Of a stretch of DNA of 64,000 nucleotides, positions 16,249-24,885 are shown in pieces (positions within the stretch are counted from its first letter, which is position 1; each line of letters starts with the position of its first letter). The notes beneath the pieces were generated by a model. That model saw only the letters and a program-made list of their open reading frames with translations. It ran no database searches and was not told the origin of the DNA. The position numbers and the translations under genes are program-made. Source of the stretch: SKVR01 sp046291875 (lineage in GTDB: Bacteria > Bacteroidota > Bacteroidia > Bacteroidales > UBA7960); the NCBI GenBank assembly GCA_046291875.1, contig JBKBSF010000027.1, positions 1-64,000 of the forward strand. Direction: 5' to 3'.

Positions 16249-17127
16249 ATGAAGAAAGCGTTTGTTTTTCCAGGACAAGGAGCACAGTTTGTAGGAATGG
16301 GCAAGGATATGTACGACAATTCTCCCCAGGCCAGGGAATTATTTGAAAAAGCCAATGAAATACTGGGTTTTCGCATTACAGACCTGATGTTTGCCGGTAC
16401 CGATGAAGATCTACGGCAAACCAAAGTGACCCAGCCTGCCATATTTCTGCATTCGGTAATATTGGCCCAGACCCTGGGCGATGCCTTTGCTCCCCATATG
16501 GTAGCAGGCCATTCGTTGGGTGAATTTTCGGCATTGGTGGCTGCCAAAGCGCTGAGTTTTGAAGATGGTCTTGTGCTTGTAAGCAAGCGCGCCATGGCTA
16601 TGCAGAAAGCCTGTGAGGCTGAGCCTTCTACCATGGCTGCTATCCTGGGTCTCGACGATAAGGTGGTAGAGGAGATCTGCGCTGGTATCGATGAGGTGGT
16701 AGTACCTGCCAATTACAACAGCCCCGGACAGCTGGTTATTTCCGGCAGTATGAAAGGGATTGACCTGGCGTGCGAAAAACTTAAAGAAGCTGGCGCCAAG
16801 AGAGCACTTCCTCTCAAAGTGGGGGGTGCATTTCACTCTCCCCTGATGGAGCCCGCCCGCCTTGAACTGGCTCAGGCCATCAATGAAACAGCTTTCAATG
16901 CTCCCATATGCCCTGTTTACCAGAATGTAAATGCACAACCGGTAACCGATCCTTCTGTTATCAAAGAAAACCTCATTGCACAGCTTACCTCTCCTGTTCG
17001 CTGGACCCAGATCATGCTTAATATGATTGCCGATGGAGCCACCCACTTTGTGGAGGTTGGGCCCGGTACCGTATTGCAGGGGCTGGTAAAGAAAGTGGAT
17101 AAGGATATTGATGCTGTCAGTGCCTGA
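16249..17127 (+). CDS. fabD: Malonyl-CoA:ACP transacylase
   Basis: Moves malonyl groups from CoA to acyl carrier protein to start fatty-acid elongation. The 292-residue protein has the start FVFPGQGAQFVGMG, the nucleophile S89 in GHSLGE, and the catalytic H196 in GAFHSPLM. NSPGQLVISG and the C-terminal FVEVGPGTVLQGL are further family marks. It has its own promoter and no other fatty-acid gene beside it. The stop is followed within about 13 nt by an inverted AAAGTGAAAAGTG word repeat. Confidence 0.96.
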   Translation: MKKAFVFPGQGAQFVGMGKDMYDNSPQARELFEKANEILGFRITDLMFAGTDEDLRQTKVTQPAIFLHSVILAQTLGDAFAPHMVAGHSLGEFSALVAAKALSFEDGLVLVSKRAMAMQKACEAEPSTMAAILGLDDKVVEEICAGIDEVVVPANYNSPGQLVISGSMKGIDLACEKLKEAGAKRALPLKVGGAFHSPLMEPARLELAQAINETAFNAPICPVYQNVNAQPVTDPSVIKENLIAQLTSPVRWTQIMLNMIADGATHFVEVGPGTVLQGLVKKVDKDIDAVSA

Positions 17128-17140
17128 TAAATAGTAAAAA

Positions 17141-17290
17141 ATTGAAAGTGAAAAGTGAAAAGTTGGTTCTTACCACCCACAATCAACCCATCACTTTTCA
17201 CTTTTACCCCTCACTCATCTTTTACCCTTAATCCATAATTCCAGACCATCGCTCATAACTCAGTATTTGCCACCCTTTAACCCTTAATCC
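17141..17290. repeat. Inverted word repeat and degenerate spacer after fabD
   Basis: AAAGTGAAAAGTGAAAAGT at about 17145 is mirrored by CACTTTTCACTTTTA at about 17192, followed by repeats of words such as ACCCTTAATCC. The arms could form an AT-rich hairpin, but no clean terminator tail is present. Nothing coding is seen. Confidence 0.6.
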
Positions 17291-17292
17291 CC

Positions 17293-18243
17293 TTGGTATA
17301 CATTCTCTTCGTCATCGGATTTGTATTACTCATCTACGGAGCCAATTTCCTTGTGGATGGGGCTGCCTCTCTTGCCCGCAGGTTTAAGATCTCCAACATC
17401 GTGATCGGACTTACCATTGTTGCACTGGGCACTTCCAGCCCCGAGCTGGTAGTAAACCTGGTGGCCAGTTTCCAGGGAAGTGCAGATGTGGCTTTGGGCA
17501 ATATCCTGGGAAGTAACATCTCCAATATTTTCCTTATCCTGGGGGTTTCGGCACTGATCTTTCCTCTTACCGTAAACAACAATACCCACTGGAAGGAAAT
17601 CCCCCTGGCACTGCTTGCTGCAGTGGTACTTGCTGTTTCTGCCAACGATGCCATCATCGACGGACATGGCAATTCCTTCATTACACGCACCGATGGCATT
17701 ACCCTGATTTTCTTCTTCTTCCTGTTTATGTACTATGCCTTCGGGATAGCAGGCGAAGAGAGTGATTCGGGCCCTCAGATCAGGGAATACTCCCCCTTGA
17801 TTTCATGGTTGATGATCGTGGGTGGGATCGTTGGGCTGGTTTTGGGAGGCAAATGGATTGTGGATGGTGCCATCGTAATAGCCTCTTCGCTGGGGATGAG
17901 TGAAGCCCTGATAAGCCTTACCATTGTAGCTGTAGGTACTTCTTTGCCTGAACTGGCAACTTGTGTAGTGGCTGCCATGAAACGAAATCCTGATATCGTG
18001 GTTGGCAACGTGATCGGCTCCAATATATTCAATGTATTCTTTGTGCTGGGAAGCAGCGCGGTAATAAAGCCATTGCCTTTCAACCAGGCGCTGAATTTTG
18101 ATGTGCTGGTAGGGGTATTTTCCTGTGTGTTGCTTTTTGTTTTTCTGCTTATTCCCAGGCGTAAGGTGCTCGATCGCTGGCAAGGTGGCGTATTTGTGGC
18201 CATGTACATTGCCTACATTGTATTCCTGGTGGTAAGGGGCTGA
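17293..18243 (+). CDS. Na+/Ca2+ exchanger, CaCA family (YrbG-like)
   Basis: A 316-residue inner-membrane antiporter with about ten membrane helices in two inverted repeats. Each repeat carries the ion-binding alpha motif: GTSSPELVVNLVAS with GNILGSNISNIFLILG, and GTSLPELATCVVAA with GNVIGSNIFNVFFVLG. A hydrophilic loop near residues 155-165 separates the halves. The start is TTG, directly before VYILFVIGF; there is no ATG that would keep the first helix, so a non-ATG start is needed. It probably exports calcium against sodium. It converges on the CpsB-like gene. Confidence 0.93.
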   Translation: MVYILFVIGFVLLIYGANFLVDGAASLARRFKISNIVIGLTIVALGTSSPELVVNLVASFQGSADVALGNILGSNISNIFLILGVSALIFPLTVNNNTHWKEIPLALLAAVVLAVSANDAIIDGHGNSFITRTDGITLIFFFFLFMYYAFGIAGEESDSGPQIREYSPLISWLMIVGGIVGLVLGGKWIVDGAIVIASSLGMSEALISLTIVAVGTSLPELATCVVAAMKRNPDIVVGNVIGSNIFNVFFVLGSSAVIKPLPFNQALNFDVLVGVFSCVLLFVFLLIPRRKVLDRWQGGVFVAMYIAYIVFLVVRG

Positions 18244-18261
18244 GGCAGTCCGTCAATAGGC

Positions 18262-19002
18262 TTACAAGCTTGCATTCAGTAGCTTTCCTGAAGCAATGAC
18301 CTTTTGCAGATAGGGTTCAAAGCGTGCTTTTTTGAGCAATTGAAGGTAATGCGTGTTGTGAAGGTCGGAGCCCGCAAAATCGATCATACCGGCATCAATA
18401 AGCTTTTCAGCCTGCTTGCGCACTTCCGGCGAATAGTGGCCGCTAAGGCTGGTAATATTGAGCTGAAAATAGATGCCCCGGTCTTTGAGGGCTTCAAATT
18501 TCCTGAAATCGTCCAGCCAGTAAAGATAACGCTCCGGATGTGCGAGCATGATCCTGTATCCTTTTATCTGCAGCTCAAATGTTACCTCATACAGATTGGG
18601 TGGTGGCTGGAAGTAGGGGAGTTCGATGAGCACAAACTTTTGTCCGAAGGTAAGCAGGTTTCCCTGCGATATTCTTTTATCGAACCCGTCGTCGAGCATA
18701 TACTCTGCTGCCGCTTCCAACTGTATATCGATACTTTCTTCAAACAGCTTCTGTCGTACCAGGGTCAGACCTGCCTGTATCTTTTCTGCGGTATTGGGGT
18801 AATAGTCGGAGCTGATATGTGGGGTTGTGAAGAGTTTTCGGTAGCCCAGGGTTTGCATCTCACGGATCAGATTAACAGAGGCTTCAAGGTCGGGGGTGCC
18901 ATCGTCGATCCCCGGGATCAGGTGCGAATGCATGTCAGACACCAGCACGGAAAGATCTACGGGCTGGTTAAGCTTTTTAGGACCGAAAAGTTTCCTGAGC
19001 AT
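18262..19002 (-). CDS. Tyrosine-protein phosphatase, CpsB/YwqE type
   Basis: A 246-residue PHP-fold metal-dependent phosphatase that, in its family, dephosphorylates bacterial tyrosine kinases of capsule and exopolysaccharide export (Wzc/CpsD type). Metal-binding motifs are DMHSHLIPGIDDG (residues 23-35), TTPHISSDYYPN, LAHPERY and FAGSDLHN. It is last in the minus-strand polysaccharide gene set, 11 bp after the epimerase gene. The partner kinase is not in the window. Confidence 0.9.
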   Translation of the reverse strand: MLRKLFGPKKLNQPVDLSVLVSDMHSHLIPGIDDGTPDLEASVNLIREMQTLGYRKLFTTPHISSDYYPNTAEKIQAGLTLVRQKLFEESIDIQLEAAAEYMLDDGFDKRISQGNLLTFGQKFVLIELPYFQPPPNLYEVTFELQIKGYRIMLAHPERYLYWLDDFRKFEALKDRGIYFQLNITSLSGHYSPEVRKQAEKLIDAGMIDFAGSDLHNTHYLQLLKKARFEPYLQKVIASGKLLNASL

Positions 19003-19013
19003 AACTTCGGGTT

Positions 19014-20012
19014 TTAGGATGAGGGAAAGTACTTTTGCTTAAACCACCGGAAGGTGATCTGCAGCCCCTGCTCAATTTTCACCCCTGGATCATACCCCAT
19101 GATGGTGCGGGCCTTTTGGATATCGGCAAGCGAGTGGCGGATATCCCCCGGGCGTTCTTCGCGGTAGCGGGCTTCAGTAGCAGATCCCGCAGTATCGCGG
19201 ATGATACGGAACAATTCGTTTACGGTGGTACGATCGCCAACGGCAATATTGAAAACCCCTCCATTGCATTTGTCGATGGGGCAGAAAAGCGAACGGATGT
19301 TGGCCTCAACGGCATTCTCTATAAAAGTAAAATCGCGCGATTGCTCGCCATCTCCATTGATAAAGGGGCTCTGATGGCGGAGTACGGCAAACATAAACAA
19401 CGGTATAGCAGCAGCGTAGGGTCCGTCGGGGCTTTGGCGGGGGCCAAAGATGTTGAAATAGCGCAGGCCGATGATCTCCATGGCGTAAGTTTTGGCAAAA
19501 ACATCGGCATACAGCTCATTTACCCTTTTGGATACGGCATAGGGTGAAAGTGGATTGCCGATCTGTTCTTCCACCTTGGGCAGGTGGGGGCTGTCGCCAT
19601 ACACACTGGAAGAGCTGGCATACACAAAACGTTTGATGTTGTTTTCGCGTGCAGCTACCAGCATGTTCAGAAAACCGGTTACATTGGCCAGATTGGTGGC
19701 TTTGGGGTCTTTTACCGAACGAGGTACCGATCCCAGGGCAGCCTGATGGAGCACATAATCCATTCCCCGGCAGGCAGTGCTGCAGGTGTCGGGTTCGCTG
19801 ATATCGCCCTCCATAAACTCCAGGCAGGGGTTGTTCATAAAAGGCTCCAGGTTCTCCATGAAACCTGTGGAAAGGTTGTCCAGCACCCTAACCTTACCCG
19901 CCCCGTATTTGAGGAGATACTCCACAATGTTCGACCCGATAAAGCCTGCCCCGCCTGTTACCAGAAACGATAGTCCGCTTATATCCTCCTTATGAAATGG
20001 TTTATTGTACAT
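19014..20012 (-). CDS. NAD-dependent UDP-sugar 4-epimerase (WbpP/TviC-like)
   Basis: A 332-residue short-chain dehydrogenase-type epimerase. The Rossmann motif GGAGFIGS (about residues 20-27) binds NAD, SSSSVYGD and the YAVSK pair (Tyr and Lys) form the active site, and FNIFGPRQSPDGPYAAAIP with NGDGEQSRDFTFI are typical of the WbpP/TviC group that epimerises UDP-GlcNAc or UDP-GlcNAcA at C4. It lies between the RfbB gene and the phosphatase gene. Substrate is inferred from likeness and from the dehydrogenase gene at 21.4 kb. Confidence 0.9.
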   Translation of the reverse strand: MYNKPFHKEDISGLSFLVTGGAGFIGSNIVEYLLKYGAGKVRVLDNLSTGFMENLEPFMNNPCLEFMEGDISEPDTCSTACRGMDYVLHQAALGSVPRSVKDPKATNLANVTGFLNMLVAARENNIKRFVYASSSSVYGDSPHLPKVEEQIGNPLSPYAVSKRVNELYADVFAKTYAMEIIGLRYFNIFGPRQSPDGPYAAAIPLFMFAVLRHQSPFINGDGEQSRDFTFIENAVEANIRSLFCPIDKCNGGVFNIAVGDRTTVNELFRIIRDTAGSATEARYREERPGDIRHSLADIQKARTIMGYDPGVKIEQGLQITFRWFKQKYFPSS

Positions 20013-20130
20013 CTTCCCGATTATTGTATCTTTTGTTTATTATTCCGAAGTACGAAGCCGAAGTCTGAGATATAGTAACCTGTTCCGGATCCCACTCATG
20101 CGATAACCTAAGCTGGAAACAGAAGCCATA

Positions 20131-20218
20131 AGTGATCAGTGACTAATTACTGATCACTGACCATTTACTTCTCATCTCTTATCTCTCATCTCAACCCTCA
20201 TACCCCCTTACCTCTCAA
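20131..20218. repeat. Palindrome and pyrimidine-rich word repeat
   Basis: AGTGATCAGT (20131-20140) and ACTGATCACT (20149-20158) make a perfect 10-bp inverted repeat. It is followed by the complement of the GAGATGAGAG words, which runs to the rfbB stop codon; on the minus strand the rfbB TAA is part of GAGAGGTAAG. Confidence 0.7.
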
Positions 20219-21263
20219 CATACTGCTCCTTGTAATAATTCTGGTATGCACCGGAGGTAACATGCTCAAGCCATGTTTTATTTTCCAGGTACCAGTCGAT
20301 GGTTTTACTCAATCCCTCCTCAAACTGGAGAGAGGGTTCCCAGCCCAGCTCCCGCTGTACTTTTCCAGCATCGATGGCGTAGCGCATATCATGTCCGGCG
20401 CGGTCTTTAACGTACGTAATCAGTTGCGCAGAAGTGCCGTTGGGGCGGTTGAGCTTCGTATCCATAAGCTTGCAGAGCAAATGTATAAGATCGATATTCT
20501 TCCATTCGTTGTGGCCCCCGATATTGTAAGTCTCGCCATTTCTGCCGTTGTGGTAAATACTATCAATGGCCCGGGCATGATCGACAACGTAGAGCCAGTC
20601 GCGAACATTCTCTCCCTTGCCGTATACCGGCAGGGGTAGCATATTTACTATATTGTTGATAAAAAGTGGCAGGAGTTTTTCGGGGAATTGATTGGGTCCG
20701 TAGTTGTTGGAGCAGTTGGAAATTACCACTGGCAAACCATAGGTATGGTGCCATGCCCTTACAAAATGATCGCTGCTGGCTTTGGAGGCAGAGTAGGGGC
20801 TTCTGGGGTCGTAGGCAGTAGTTTCGGTAAATAACCCTTCTTCTCCCAGAGAACCATATACCTCATCGGTAGAAACATGATAGAATCTTTTTCCGGGTTG
20901 ATCTTTCCAGTATGTGCGGCAGGCATTGAGCAGGTTTACAGTGCCAATGAGGTTGGTGTGGATAAACTCCATGGGATTGGCAATGGACCGGTCCACATGA
21001 CTTTCAGCTGCCAGATGTATCACTCCGTCGAATTGATATTTCTCAAACAGGGCAAAGACCAGGGCACTGTCTACAATATCTCCCTTCTCGAAGTGATAGT
21101 TGGGTGCTTTTTCAATATCGCGCAGGTTTTCAAGGTTGCCGGCGTAGGTAAGCTTATCCAGATTCACAAGGGTGTAATCGGGATACCTGGAAACAAACAA
21201 TCTTACAACGTGTGAACCGATGAAGCCGGCACCGCCTGTAATGAGTAATGTATGTTTTGACAT
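20208..21263 (-). CDS. rfbB: dTDP-glucose 4,6-dehydratase
   Basis: Makes dTDP-4-keto-6-deoxyglucose, the branch point to dTDP-rhamnose and amino-deoxy sugars. The 351-residue protein has the NAD motif GGAGFIGSH near its start, HLAAESHVDRSI, FYHVSTDEVYGSLGE with the catalytic Asp-Glu pair, YSASKASSDHFV with Tyr and Lys, and NNYGPNQFPEKLLP. The start at 21263 (MSKHTLLITGG) is preferred over one 12 codons upstream. RfbA, RfbC and RfbD are not adjacent. It has its own -7 element behind a terminator. Confidence 0.96.
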   Translation of the reverse strand: MSKHTLLITGGAGFIGSHVVRLFVSRYPDYTLVNLDKLTYAGNLENLRDIEKAPNYHFEKGDIVDSALVFALFEKYQFDGVIHLAAESHVDRSIANPMEFIHTNLIGTVNLLNACRTYWKDQPGKRFYHVSTDEVYGSLGEEGLFTETTAYDPRSPYSASKASSDHFVRAWHHTYGLPVVISNCSNNYGPNQFPEKLLPLFINNIVNMLPLPVYGKGENVRDWLYVVDHARAIDSIYHNGRNGETYNIGGHNEWKNIDLIHLLCKLMDTKLNRPNGTSAQLITYVKDRAGHDMRYAIDAGKVQRELGWEPSLQFEEGLSKTIDWYLENKTWLEHVTSGAYQNYYKEQYVER

Positions 21264-21296
21264 GAGAGGGTGATATTTGTAAATTGCTTTGAGCAG

Positions 21297-21304
21297 CAAA
21301 GATA
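21297..21304 (-). promoter_or_regulatory. -7 element (TATCTTTG) of rfbB
   Basis: An exact consensus match 33 nt upstream of the rfbB start and just past the upstream terminator, so rfbB and the genes after it probably form a separate transcript. Confidence 0.5.
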
Positions 21305-21330
21305 GAAATTGTCTGCTTTATAGGTGTTGA

Positions 21331-21370
21331 AAAAAACAAAAACAGCCAACGGCAAAGGTCGCTGGCTGTT
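21331..21370 (-). terminator. Terminator after the nucleotide-sugar dehydrogenase gene
   Basis: On the minus strand AACAGCCA and TGGCTGTT pair and are followed by TTTGTTTTTT. It begins 17 nt past the stop codon and ends the wbpE-wbpD-dehydrogenase transcript. Confidence 0.85.
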
Positions 21371-21387
21371 ATGTTGGTCAAACCGGA

Positions 21388-22689
21388 TCAGAAACTCCAG
21401 TATTGGAGGTCTTTGATCTTGTTGCGGAAGATTCCCTTAATATCTACCAGTATGGGGTTTTCCACATTTGTCATCATGGCCTTAAAGTCGGCCTCAGTAA
21501 GTTTCATGTATTCGCTGTGGTTTACAGCTACCACTACAGCATCGTAATTACCGGCCGGTTGTGCTGTAAGCTCGAAACCATATTCGTGTTTCAGTTCCTC
21601 AGAGTTGGCGTAGGGGTCTACAATATCCACAGTAACACCGTAGCTGCGCAGTTCGCAGATCACATCAGCCACTTTGGAATTGCGGATGTCGCTGACATTC
21701 TCCTTGAACGTTGCACCCATAATCAGAACTTTGGAGTGCTGTATGTTCTTTCCGGCTGCAATGAGTTTCTTCACCAGCTGTTTGGCAGCATAAAAGCCCA
21801 TTGAGTCATTTACAAACCTTCCGCTGTTGATGATTTGCGGGTGATACCTGTATTCCTTAGCTTTATAAACCAGGTAGTAGGGGTCAACGCCGATACAGTG
21901 TCCGCCAACCAGTCCGGGATAAAACCTCAGGAAGTTCCATTTGGTTCCTGCAGCTTCCAGCACATCGTAGGTGTTGATTCCCATTCGGTTGAAGATGATG
22001 GAAAGCTCGTTCATCAGCGCGATATTTACATCACGCTGGGTGTTTTCGATGATTTTGGCTGCTTCTGCCACTTTGATGGAGGGAGCCCGGTGCACACCTG
22101 CCTTAACGATCAACTCGTAGGTCTTGGCAATGTTGTCAAGGGCTACATCATCGCAACCCGAAACCACCTTGGTAATGGTGGTAATGGTATGCTCCTTGTC
22201 GCCAGGGTTGATACGCTCAGGGGAGAATCCCACCTTGAAGTCTACGCCGCATTTCAACCCACTTTCCTTTTCCAGGATGGGTATACAGTCTTCCTCGGTG
22301 CAGCCGGGGTAAACGGTAGATTCGTACACTACATAATCTCCCTTTTTCAGGGCTTTGCCTACAGCATGAGAGGCAGAGATCACCGGAGTAAGATCGGGCA
22401 GATTGTGGCTGTCGATGGGGGTGGGTACACCAATGATATGAAAATGAGCTTGTTTAAGGTCTTCTGCCTTTGCAGTAAAGTAGATGTCGCATCCATCAAA
22501 ATCCTCGGCCTCCAGTTCTTCGCTGGGGTCTATGCGGTTGCGCATTTTTTCCACCCTGTCTTCTTTGATATCAAAACCGATTACCTGTATCTTGCGGGCA
22601 AACTCAAGGGCTATGGGCAATCCAACATATCCCAGTCCTATTACCGATAATTTGGCTTCTTTGTTCAGAAGCTTTTCGTAGATGTTCAT
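21388..22689 (-). CDS. UDP-N-acetylhexosamine 6-dehydrogenase (TviB/WbpO-like)
   Basis: A 433-residue member of the UDP-glucose/GDP-mannose dehydrogenase family that oxidises the C6 hydroxyl of a UDP-HexNAc to a uronic acid with two NAD. GLGYVGLPIA (about residues 18-27) binds NAD, VYESTVYPGCTEE and GFSPERINPGD follow, and the catalytic Cys is in GGHCIGVDPYYL (about residue 264). MGATFKENVSDIRNSK marks the C-terminal domain. It is the third gene of the set starting with the WbpE-like aminotransferase, so its product probably feeds a 3-amino uronic acid or a GalNAcA-type sugar. Confidence 0.93.
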   Translation of the reverse strand: MNIYEKLLNKEAKLSVIGLGYVGLPIALEFARKIQVIGFDIKEDRVEKMRNRIDPSEELEAEDFDGCDIYFTAKAEDLKQAHFHIIGVPTPIDSHNLPDLTPVISASHAVGKALKKGDYVVYESTVYPGCTEEDCIPILEKESGLKCGVDFKVGFSPERINPGDKEHTITTITKVVSGCDDVALDNIAKTYELIVKAGVHRAPSIKVAEAAKIIENTQRDVNIALMNELSIIFNRMGINTYDVLEAAGTKWNFLRFYPGLVGGHCIGVDPYYLVYKAKEYRYHPQIINSGRFVNDSMGFYAAKQLVKKLIAAGKNIQHSKVLIMGATFKENVSDIRNSKVADVICELRSYGVTVDIVDPYANSEELKHEYGFELTAQPAGNYDAVVVAVNHSEYMKLTEADFKAMMTNVENPILVDIKGIFRNKIKDLQYWSF

Positions 22690-22785
22690 GAAGTACGATT
22701 TTTGAAAATTGTCAAGCCAATCAGCGAACAGCCATGGGCCTGGATTTATAATTGTGGTTTATTTACTGTTTGATTGTAAGAGGGA

Positions 22786-23364
22786 TTAAATTTTTTCAAC
22801 CCTTCCATCAAGTAATCTGTATTTTTCTTTGCTTTCAGGACAAATGGCTTCATTTTTTTCGTCGAACTCCAGCCGGTGTCCATATACACTCATCCAACCA
22901 ATATGCTTGGCCGGGTTGCCCACAACCAACGCGTAGGCTGGCACATCGCGAATCACAACGGCGCCGGCTCCGATGAAACAATACTCACCCAATTCGATGC
23001 CACAAACAATGGTTGCATTGGCTCCTATGGAGGCACCTTTGCGCACCAGGGTGCGGGCATACTGATCTTTTCTTACAATGGCGCTTCGGGGGTTAATGAT
23101 ATTGGTAAAAACCATAGAAGGCCCCAGGAAAACATCATCTTCGCAGATTACCCCGGTGTAAATGGATACATTGTTCTGCACTTTCACATTGTTGCCCAGT
23201 ACTACCTCTGGAGAGATTACCACGTTCTGGCCGATATTGCAGTTTTCGCCAATTACGCACGATGGCATGATGTGCGAGAAATGCCAGATCCTGGTTCCTT
23301 TGCCAATGGTGCAGCCTTGGTCGATAACCGCCGTTTCGTGGCTAAAATAGTTCTTTTCTTCCAT
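22786..23364 (-). CDS. UDP-sugar N-acetyltransferase (WbpD-like)
   Basis: A 192-residue left-handed beta-helix acetyltransferase with many hexapeptide turns (IGENCNIGQNVVIS and IGANATIVCGIELG). In WbpD/WlbB the enzyme acetylates the 3-amino group of UDP-GlcNAc(3NH2)A. The turn TNIINPRSAIVRK and the C-terminal GWMSVYGHRLEF are typical of that group. The start at 23364 (MEEKNYFSHETAV) fits the family; 20 upstream codons do not look coding. It follows the aminotransferase gene and precedes the dehydrogenase gene. Confidence 0.9.
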   Translation of the reverse strand: MEEKNYFSHETAVIDQGCTIGKGTRIWHFSHIMPSCVIGENCNIGQNVVISPEVVLGNNVKVQNNVSIYTGVICEDDVFLGPSMVFTNIINPRSAIVRKDQYARTLVRKGASIGANATIVCGIELGEYCFIGAGAVVIRDVPAYALVVGNPAKHIGWMSVYGHRLEFDEKNEAICPESKEKYRLLDGRVEKI

Positions 23365-23439
23365 AGAAGTATGATTTTGTTTGACCAGCATGGTTGCGGT
23401 GCAATTAATAATGCACAACAACACATCATGGTAAAAAGT

Positions 23440-24570
23440 TTACTGATTTAAAAATTCCAGTACACTTTGTGTTATAAATTGCAGTTGCTCTTCATCCAGC
23501 TCGGTATGCATGGGCAGAGATATTACCGATTTACTGAGCATTTCGGTAACAGGGAAATCGCCCTCTTTGTATCGGGGGTCCTGGTAGGCCTTCTGCATAT
23601 GCATGGGTACAGGGTAGTAGATCATGGCAGGGATATCGCGTTCTCCCATAAATTTTTGCATGGCAAACTGATCCAGATTCTCAATTACCAGTGTATACTG
23701 ATGGAATACATGGGTTGAAAAGGAGCTGCGTGCCGGTGTCTTGATCCGGGGGTGGTTGGCAAAAGCCCTGTCGTAGAAGCAGGCTGCCTTTCTTCTGGCG
23801 GCAGCATACTCGTCAAGCCTGCGCAGTTTAATCCTGAGTATGGCCGCCTGGATGCTATCGAGACGCGAGTTTACTCCAATTGAATCGTGGTAGTAGCGCA
23901 CTTCCATGCCATGGTTTACTATTACACGAAGTTTCTGTGCCAGCTCGTCATCGTTGGTGAAAAGTGCACCGCCATCGCCATAGCAACCCAGGTTTTTGGA
24001 GGGGAAGAACGAAGTACAACCCACTATGCCCATGGTGCCTGCCTTTTTGCGGGTTCCATCCCTGAAGATGTAATCTGCTCCAATGGCCTGTGCATTGTCT
24101 TCAATAATATGCAGATTGTGTTCTTCGGCCATTTTCATCAGAGGCTCCATATCAACACATTGTCCGAAAAGGTGTACCGGTACAATAGCTTTGGTTTTAG
24201 GGGTAATGGCTTTTCTAACACTGTCAGGATCAATATTGAATGTATCGGGCAAAACATCTACCAGTACAGGGGTAAGACCCAGTAATGCGATCACTTCAAC
24301 AGTAGCCACAAAAGTAAAAGAGGTGGTAATTACTTCGTCGCCAGGCTGCAGGCCCAGGCCCATCATGGCAACCTGGAGGGCATCGGTGCCGTTGGCGCAA
24401 GGTATCACATGTTTTGCGCCCAGGTATTGCTCAAGATCCTGCTGGAAGTTCTTTACCTCGCTTCCGTTGATATATTGCGTAGAACGGATTACATCCAGTA
24501 CTGCCTGGTCAATTTCCTGCTGTATTTTATCATACTGACTTTTTAAGTCAACCATTTGGATTTTTCTCAT
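23440..24570 (-). CDS. Sugar aminotransferase, DegT/DnrJ/EryC1/StrS (WbpE-like)
   Basis: A 376-residue PLP enzyme that moves an amino group onto a keto-sugar nucleotide. The PLP-binding lysine is in FFPSKNLGCYGDGG (about residue 190). CANGTDALQVA binds the PLP phosphate, VPVHLFGQ and EDNAQAIGA are further family blocks, and the C-terminal RDIPAMIYYPVPMH belongs to the WbpE/DegT group. It is first in the minus-strand unit. The partner 3-dehydrogenase (WbpB) that would make its keto substrate is not in the window. Confidence 0.93.
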   Translation of the reverse strand: MRKIQMVDLKSQYDKIQQEIDQAVLDVIRSTQYINGSEVKNFQQDLEQYLGAKHVIPCANGTDALQVAMMGLGLQPGDEVITTSFTFVATVEVIALLGLTPVLVDVLPDTFNIDPDSVRKAITPKTKAIVPVHLFGQCVDMEPLMKMAEEHNLHIIEDNAQAIGADYIFRDGTRKKAGTMGIVGCTSFFPSKNLGCYGDGGALFTNDDELAQKLRVIVNHGMEVRYYHDSIGVNSRLDSIQAAILRIKLRRLDEYAAARRKAACFYDRAFANHPRIKTPARSSFSTHVFHQYTLVIENLDQFAMQKFMGERDIPAMIYYPVPMHMQKAYQDPRYKEGDFPVTEMLSKSVISLPMHTELDEEQLQFITQSVLEFLNQ

Positions 24571-24634
24571 GAATGCTTTAAATGTATGGGTGGTTAATAT
24601 TACAATTGTGTTTATCTGTTGAAAAAATCGGCTA

Positions 24635-24642
24635 CAAAGATA
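24635..24642 (-). promoter_or_regulatory. -7 element (TATCTTTG) of the sugar operon
   Basis: An exact TAnnTTTG match on the minus strand, 64 nt upstream of the aminotransferase start. Together with the plus-strand promoter at 24750-24781 it accounts for the divergent gap 24571-24885, where I see nothing else. Confidence 0.45.
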
Positions 24643-24749
24643 AGAAGAATTGTCGGGTGCGTTTATGTGGGTTTTTCTGGTTTTACAATTTTTTCATGTT
24701 GAAGGGCGTTGAGAATCAATGCGTGTTAAAAGCATTCCCAGGTGGTTTT

Positions 24750-24781
24750 TTGCAGCATGAGTCCATTAATGGTTATCTTTG
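24750..24781 (+). promoter_or_regulatory. Promoter TTG-N21-TATCTTTG of waaA
   Basis: TTG at 24750-24752 and TATCTTTG at 24774-24781 match both promoter elements, about 104 bp before the waaA start codon. Confidence 0.65.
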
Positions 24782-24885
24782 CATACATATTTTTCATGGT
24801 ATCTCTTTTGATTGCTGGCGTAAGGCAAATTGCCGGCGCTACAAAGATGCCGATCGTTTTTCAGCATTAATCAATAGCTCCGGGT

